The notes beneath the pieces are model-generated. The model was not told the DNA's origin and made no database searches. It saw nothing but the letters and a program-made list of their open reading frames with translations. From Bacteroidales bacterium UBA4360 (GTDB taxonomy: Bacteria; Bacteroidota; Bacteroidia; Bacteroidales; UBA932), in NCBI GenBank assembly GCA_002393945.1, contig DGSO01000019.1:66879-130878 (forward strand): DNA of 64,000 bases, read 5' to 3'. The position numbers were made by a program, and so were the translations under genes. Shown here piece by piece: positions 60,240 through 64,000 of this stretch (positions within the stretch are counted from its first letter, which is position 1; each line of letters begins with the position of its first letter).

Positions 60240-61105
60240 TATCGCAGAAAAGACATACCTGGCTGCTGTATGCGCTGGTGACCATGATTACATGGGGTAT
60301 CTGGGGCGCATTTTCAGACCAGCCCGATTACCCGGCAACGCTTACATACGTTGTCTGGGCCATAAGCATGATTCCTTGCGCGCTGGTGGCGCTGGCCAAC
60401 ATTAAATTCAAGCTGGACGTCAGGAAAAAGAGCGTATGGCTCTCAATGGGCGTCGGTCTTCTGGGAGCCGGCGGGCAGCTGGCACTGTTCGTGGCCCTCA
60501 AATACGGCCCGGGATATCTGGTTATTCCGATGATATCCGTTGCACCTATCATCACCGTTATCCTCAGTGCCATTTTCCTGAAGGAAAGGGTGTCGAAGAT
60601 GGGCTATATCGGCATACTGCTGGCTTTCGTCGCGCTGGTGTGCTTCTCGCTTTCAGGGAAGACGGACGAGACCGTGACCAGCTATCTCTGGATAGTATTT
60701 GCCGCCGTGGTGTTCATCTCCTGGGGCATCCAGGCCTTCGTGATGAAACTTGCCAACAACAGCACGCCCGACGCCGAAAGCGTCTTCGTTTACATGGCCA
60801 TATCGGCAGTTGCACTGATTCCCGTGGCTCTTGCCATGACAGACTGGTCCCAGCCTGTCAATCACGGCTGGAACGGCCCCTGGATGACATTCTGCGTGCA
60901 GATTCTGAATGCAATCGGCGCATATACCCTGGTCTATGCCAACCGCTACGGAAAGGCCATGATCGTTGCACCTCTTGCCGACGCCTGCGCACCGGTAATT
61001 AGCTGCGCCATTTCGCTTGCGCTGTATTCCCATGTGCCGTCGCCGGCGCAGATCATCGGCATTATTGCCGCCATCAGTTGTGTACTCATTTTCTCAAGGG
61101 AATAA
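60236..61105 (+). CDS. EamA/DMT-family inner-membrane transporter
   Basis: A 289-residue protein with ten predicted membrane segments in two EamA halves. The first half opens LLYALVTMITWGIWGAFSD. The repeat end shows PMISVAPIITVILSAIFLKERVSK, and the second half ends ALADACAPVISCAISLAL-type sequence near residue 250. Drug/metabolite transporters move sugars, amino acids or metabolites; here it could import a monosaccharide released by the locus, the only inner-membrane carrier on this arm. The start codon lies inside the last unit of a tandem repeat. It precedes the CE1 esterase by three bases. Confidence 0.85.
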   Translation: MVSQKRHTWLLYALVTMITWGIWGAFSDQPDYPATLTYVVWAISMIPCALVALANIKFKLDVRKKSVWLSMGVGLLGAGGQLALFVALKYGPGYLVIPMISVAPIITVILSAIFLKERVSKMGYIGILLAFVALVCFSLSGKTDETVTSYLWIVFAAVVFISWGIQAFVMKLANNSTPDAESVFVYMAISAVALIPVALAMTDWSQPVNHGWNGPWMTFCVQILNAIGAYTLVYANRYGKAMIVAPLADACAPVISCAISLALYSHVPSPAQIIGIIAAISCVLIFSRE

Positions 61106-61108
61106 GAT

Positions 61109-61960
61109 ATGAAAAAGCTTCTGCTGCTGGTTTTATCGGCCCTGGCATTCTTCCCGCTCCAGGCGGGGATAATCGTCAAAGACAGCCTGTACAGCAATAT
61201 TCTGCATTCGAAGGTAAAATACAACGTCTACCTCCCGGACGGATATGACGCATCGTGCCACTACCCTGTCGTCTACCTGCTTCACGGGCTCAGCGACGAC
61301 TACGACTCCTGGAAAACCAAAGGCCGCATGGATCTTGTTGCCGATGAACTCATCCGCAGCGGAGAAGCCGCAAGCATGGTTGTCATAATGCCGAACGCCG
61401 GCGGCCCCGACATCCACCACACCTGGAACGGCTATTTCAACATGCCGGGCTGGAAGTATGAGGATTTCTTCTTTCAGGAACTGATTCCGTCGGCAGAAAA
61501 GAAATACAGCTGCGGCGGCAGCAAGGGGAAGCGCGCCGTCATGGGCCTTTCCATGGGCGGCGGTGGGAGCGTGGTCTATGCGCAGAAGCATCCGGACATG
61601 TTCTCCAGCTGCTATGCCATGAGCGCCTGGCTGGACAATCAGTACGACGAAGTGGGCACTCAAAACTCCCCCAAGGACTGCCTCTACTATGTAGGAAAGG
61701 CGGTAAGGGAGAATTCGGCCCTGGACTTTATTGCCAATGCCGATGAGAAGACGCTGGAAGCGCTGCGCACGGTAGCATGGTTCATCGACTGCGGTGACGA
61801 CGACTTCCTCTTCGACCTAAGCGTAGCCCTGCACCAAAAAATGAGGCGCAGCGGCATCAAGAGCGAACTCCGCATACGTGACGGCGTACACAACTGGGAA
61901 TACTGGCACCTCGCCCTCCGCCTGTCCCTCCCCTTTGCCACGCGGAACTTTGAAAGATAG
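61109..61960 (+). CDS. CE1-type secreted esterase
   Basis: A 283-residue alpha/beta-hydrolase esterase. The signal peptide ends near LQAG (residue 20). Core motifs are YNVYLPDGYDASCHYPVVYL, then LLHGLSDDYDSW, the nucleophile Ser148 in MGLSMGGGGSV, the acid in DCGDDDFLF and His in DGVHNWEYW. It belongs to the same broad family as feruloyl and acetyl xylan esterases and mycolyl esterases. It is the last gene of the PUL arm and is followed by a strong terminator. It is a single-domain relative of the esterases at 16861 and 31273. The acyl group is unknown. Confidence 0.88.
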   Translation: MKKLLLLVLSALAFFPLQAGIIVKDSLYSNILHSKVKYNVYLPDGYDASCHYPVVYLLHGLSDDYDSWKTKGRMDLVADELIRSGEAASMVVIMPNAGGPDIHHTWNGYFNMPGWKYEDFFFQELIPSAEKKYSCGGSKGKRAVMGLSMGGGGSVVYAQKHPDMFSSCYAMSAWLDNQYDEVGTQNSPKDCLYYVGKAVRENSALDFIANADEKTLEALRTVAWFIDCGDDDFLFDLSVALHQKMRRSGIKSELRIRDGVHNWEYWHLALRLSLPFATRNFER

Positions 61961-61977
61961 TCGTTGCCGATATACGA

Positions 61978-62013
61978 AAAAACCGCAGCAGAATCGCTTC
62001 TGTTGCGGTTTTT
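61978..62013. terminator. Bidirectional terminator at the PUL/element boundary
   Basis: AAAAACCGCAGCAGAA (61978-61993) pairs with TTCTGTTGCGGTTTTT (61998-62013) with one G-T pair and a TCGC loop. T tracts or A tracts flank both sides, so it can end the esterase transcript and, on the minus strand, would have ended the original tRNA transcript. Confidence 0.85.
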
Positions 62014-62035
62014 GGTGGAGGTAGTCGGATTCGAA
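62013..62035 (-). other. tRNA 3'-end remnant, probable integration (att) site
   Basis: Read on the minus strand this is a tRNA 3' end: a T loop TTCGAAT that matches the TTCRAnY rule, the 3' half of the T stem CCGAC, seven acceptor bases TACCTCC, a discriminator A and encoded CCA. The sequence beyond the T loop (62036 onward) does not supply the matching GTCGG, so the gene is cut exactly at the T loop. This is the classical footprint left on one side when a tyrosine-recombinase element inserts into a tRNA gene. The integrase gene starts 135 bases away. The tRNA identity cannot be told from this fragment. Confidence 0.75.
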
Positions 62036-62063
62036 TTAAAAGTGCAAAGCCATCTACAGACCC

Positions 62064-62094
62064 TTGTTATAATGATTTCTATTGCGTATTTTTG
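62064..62094 (+). promoter_or_regulatory. Integrase promoter
   Basis: TTG at 62064-62066, a 20-base spacer, and TATTTTTG at 62087-62094 match the Bacteroidetes promoter form well. It lies 75 bases before the integrase start, just inside the element from the tRNA remnant. Confidence 0.65.
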
Positions 62095-62120
62095 CAAGTG
62101 GAGTTTTTTGACTCCGCCTG

Positions 62121-62142
62121 TTTTTGGGATATTTTTGGGATA
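62121..62142 (+). repeat. Perfect tandem repeat of 11 bases upstream of the integrase
   Basis: TTTTTGGGATA occurs twice in direct succession (62121-62131 and 62132-62142), about 90 bases from the tRNA remnant. Short direct repeats near an att site are often arm-type binding sites for the integrase or an excision factor. The integrase gene also has a strong ribosome site (GGGAGG) just downstream. Confidence 0.5.
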
Positions 62143-62169
62143 CGATTTTAGTTCGGGAGGAACCGGAAT

Positions 62170-63534
62170 ATGAAAATTAAGCGCAATGCGTCGTTCAAGC
62201 TTTTTACCTATGGTAAAAACAAAGACAAGTACCAGATTCGTCTGCGAGTAACGTTTAACAGCCAGCGGCTGGATTTGGGCACCAACTGCCAGTTGAACAA
62301 TCTGGAGGCGTGGGATGTCGGGAATGAATTGGTAAAGGCGGGTTATAAAGGCCCCAAGGGTGAAACGGCCACTACAATCAATGACGAACTGCGCAAATGC
62401 AAGGACACCATCGACATGGTATTCCAATACTATGAGGTGAATGACAAGATTCCCACTCCTTCCGAGGTCCAGAAGGCCTTCAAGGAACGAATGTCTGGAA
62501 TCCTTCCCAAGCGTCCGGAACCTGAAAAGAAGAAACGGGAACAGAAGCTCAAAGAAGCGGATATGTTCGTTGTCTTTGACGAGTTCACCCGCAAATGCGG
62601 AGAAAAGAACGCCTGGACCATCGCCACCTTTGAGAAGATGTCGGCGCTCAAGGCCGATTTGCAGAACTTCGGCCCCAAGATCAAGCTTTCCGAACTGAAC
62701 GAGGACGCGCTCACAAAATTTGTCGGCTATCTCCGCGACGAGAAGAAGGTTTTTCCGGCGAAAAAAAAGAAAGATGCAGAGGAAGATGAGGAAGAAAAGG
62801 CCGTTCAGGTAGGCCTTAACAACACTACCATCAAGAAAAAGCTGGAGTATCTCACCTGGTTCTTGCGATGGGCGCGAGACGTGGGGTATCCTGTTAATCC
62901 GGCATTCAAAACCTTCAAGCCCACCCTCAAGCAGACGCAGAAGCCCATCATCTACCTGTCAAAAGAAGAGTTGCAGCGAGTCAAGAACCTGGATCTGTCA
63001 GGATCCAAGCTGGAGCCCGTCCGGGACATCTTCCTTTTCTGCTGTTTCTCCAGCCTGCGGCACTCCGATGCCGACAACCTCCGCCGCAGTGACATCAAGG
63101 GGGACCACATGGACGTGACCACCATCAAAACAGGAGACAGCGTATCCATCGAACTGAACGATATCACAAAGGCCATCCTTGAAAAGTACAAGGACGTCCC
63201 CTTCAAGGACGACAAAGCCCTTCCTTCTTACACCAACCAGGCCATGAACCGCAGCCTAAAGGAACTTTGCCAACAGGCCGAAATCAACGACCCCATCCGC
63301 ATCACTACCTACAAGGGTAACGTGCGGACCGATACGGTCCATCCCAAATGGGAGCTCGTCGGCACCCACACAGGCCGCCGCACTTTCATCGTCCAGGCAC
63401 TATCCATGGGCATTTCTCCCAACATTGTCATGAAATGGACCGGCCACTCCGACTACAAGGCCATGAAGCCGTACATCGACATTGTGGACTCCATCAAGGC
63501 CCAATCCATGACCAAATTCAACAATTTGTTGTAA
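62170..63534 (+). CDS. Tyrosine recombinase (site-specific integrase)
   Basis: A 454-residue phage-type integrase of the Bacteroidota mobile-element group. The N-terminal arm-binding region (about 1-100) is followed by a SAM-like core-binding domain (about 130-240). The catalytic domain shows Arg297 in SSLRHSDADNL, the HxxR pair His400/Arg403 in THTGRRTF, His426 in WTGHSDY and the nucleophile Tyr435 in MKPYIDI. An unusual Lys/Glu-rich insert (AKKKKDAEEDEEEKAV, 197-212) interrupts the core-binding domain. It sits beside a truncated tRNA end, so it probably catalysed insertion of the element that continues to the right. Confidence 0.93.
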   Translation: MKIKRNASFKLFTYGKNKDKYQIRLRVTFNSQRLDLGTNCQLNNLEAWDVGNELVKAGYKGPKGETATTINDELRKCKDTIDMVFQYYEVNDKIPTPSEVQKAFKERMSGILPKRPEPEKKKREQKLKEADMFVVFDEFTRKCGEKNAWTIATFEKMSALKADLQNFGPKIKLSELNEDALTKFVGYLRDEKKVFPAKKKKDAEEDEEEKAVQVGLNNTTIKKKLEYLTWFLRWARDVGYPVNPAFKTFKPTLKQTQKPIIYLSKEELQRVKNLDLSGSKLEPVRDIFLFCCFSSLRHSDADNLRRSDIKGDHMDVTTIKTGDSVSIELNDITKAILEKYKDVPFKDDKALPSYTNQAMNRSLKELCQQAEINDPIRITTYKGNVRTDTVHPKWELVGTHTGRRTFIVQALSMGISPNIVMKWTGHSDYKAMKPYIDIVDSIKAQSMTKFNNLL

Positions 63535-63537
63535 TGG

Positions 63538-63555
63538 GAGCCAATTTTTCGGCTC
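63538..63555. terminator. Small hairpin after the integrase gene
   Basis: GAGCC (63538-63542) and GGCTC (63551-63555) pair across an eight-base T-rich loop, between the convergent integrase and transposase genes. It could be a weak terminator or part of an insertion-sequence end. Confidence 0.35.
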
Positions 63556-63577
63556 ACCCGCAAGGTTCCGTGGCAAG

Positions 63578-64000
63578 TCATCCAAAGATTTGACATAATC
63601 TGTACATGAAGAACGGCAGATCTGACACCCCTCTGAGTTGAGCACGAAAGCCTTTCATCTTGGGGTTGAGCGACTCGGCAGAAGCATTCGTTGAACGAGC
63701 GATGAAGTAGTTCAGTACCTTGTCCTCCTTGGATTTGATGGCGTCGCGGGCCGATTTGATTTCGCGGATGGTGCAGCGGTTGACGGCCTTGTACCAGCCA
63801 TGTAACTTCACGCGGGCAGCCTCCCTGCCAAGAGATGTGCTCCGGAAGATGGCTCTGAGTTTATTCACAATCTCATAGGATTCCTTTATCTTGGGATACT
63901 TTGTAAAGAGCAGGTCCATCCGCTCCTTGGTCCGTTCGCTCCACTTGTCCGGCGTTTGTGTAAGTGCGCATCTGCAGCGGGTGAGCAGTTCCACCAGCGT
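63578..64000 (-). CDS. ISL3-type (ISAon1-like) transposase, C-terminal part
   Basis: The last 140 residues of a DDE transposase whose reading frame stays open to the right window edge, so the gene begins outside. The C-terminal block NYFIARSTNASAESLNPKMK followed by GFRAQLRGVSDLPFFMYRLC is typical of ISL3-type transposases of Bacteroidota, with the third catalytic acidic residue in ASAES. An apparent GTG start at 63994 is internal, since codons continue upstream to position 64000. It is convergent with the integrase gene. No terminal inverted repeat can be confirmed within the window. Confidence 0.8.
   Translation of the reverse strand, partial: TLVELLTRCRCALTQTPDKWSERTKERMDLLFTKYPKIKESYEIVNKLRAIFRSTSLGREAARVKLHGWYKAVNRCTIREIKSARDAIKSKEDKVLNYFIARSTNASAESLNPKMKGFRAQLRGVSDLPFFMYRLCQIFG

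Noticed and set aside
32439..61960. The whole PUL as cargo of the mobile element at the right end
   Set aside because: The tRNA remnant polarity puts the element to the right of 62035. The PUL lies on the other side, after its own terminator.
62013..62035. A complete tRNA gene at the element boundary
   Set aside because: Only the T loop, half T stem, acceptor strand and CCA are present. The flanking bases cannot form the T stem, and no anticodon or D arm is seen, so it is a fragment.
1..64000. CRISPR arrays, riboswitches, rRNA genes or toxin-antitoxin pairs
   Set aside because: No regularly spaced repeats, no recognisable riboswitch core and no rRNA sequence were seen. Gaps are short and filled by promoters, operators and hairpins, and no toxin-antitoxin pair was recognised.

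Overview
The window is a chromosomal segment from a member of the Bacteroidota, most likely a gut or rumen Bacteroidales. The evidence is two SusC/SusD pairs, many lipoproteins with short MKK-type signal peptides, promoters of the Bacteroidetes form TAnnTTTG, almost no Shine-Dalgarno sequences, and housekeeping neighbours typical of the order. GC content looks like about 50-53 percent. The species cannot be named from the sequence alone. Genes are packed tightly, with no gene-free stretch over 300 bases. There is no rRNA, no complete tRNA and no CRISPR array.

Layout. (1) 1-4456: end of queA, a TatD-family nuclease, type I asparaginase, and an ExbB / membrane protein / ExbD / ExbD energy-transduction operon. 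(2) 4459-19395: a ribose or ADP-ribose scavenging locus. A divergent LacI-type regulator with two near-identical operators faces an operon of ribokinase, GRP-type sugar transporter, SusC, SusD, three ADP-ribosylglycohydrolase-family lipoproteins, a two-domain esterase and a small lipoprotein. It ends at a strong hairpin. The content resembles the known rus (ribose utilisation) loci of Bacteroides, but with tripled ADP-ribosylglycohydrolases and a LacI regulator. (3) 19417-29025: housekeeping genes (U32 protein, prenyl diphosphate synthase, GATE-domain membrane protein, RecO, RdgB, S41 protease, RmuC, nucleoside kinase). (4) 29022-32424: a GH97 SusB-type alpha-glucosidase and a CE1-type esterase.

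(5) 32439-61960: one very large polysaccharide utilisation locus of about 29.5 kb, organised around a DeoR/AgaR-type regulator. The leftward operon encodes a PfkB kinase, a clan GH-D alpha-galactosidase-like enzyme, two tandem lipoprotein tyrosine-phosphatase-like enzymes and a GH109-type enzyme. The rightward arm encodes an AgaS-type isomerase/deaminase, a GatZ/KbaZ-type protein, SusC/SusD, five DGD/DGN-W (CBM9-like) domains spread over three lipoproteins, three DUF4832-type proteins, a thioredoxin-like lipoprotein, a beta-propeller lipoprotein, a CE7-like esterase, an alkaline phosphatase, a DMT transporter and a CE1 esterase. The cytoplasmic genes fit the galactosamine / tagatose-6-phosphate route, so the target is probably a galactose- and galactosamine-containing, partly esterified and perhaps phosphorylated glycan. 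The DUF4832 proteins are the best candidates for new backbone-cleaving enzymes: all three keep two invariant glutamates 97-110 residues apart.

(6) 61978-64000: a terminator, then a 23-base tRNA 3'-end remnant cut exactly at the T loop, then a tyrosine recombinase and a partial ISL3-type transposase. This reads as the left attachment site and integrase end of an integrated element that continues beyond the window.

All assignments rest on motif and family recognition by eye. No database search was run.
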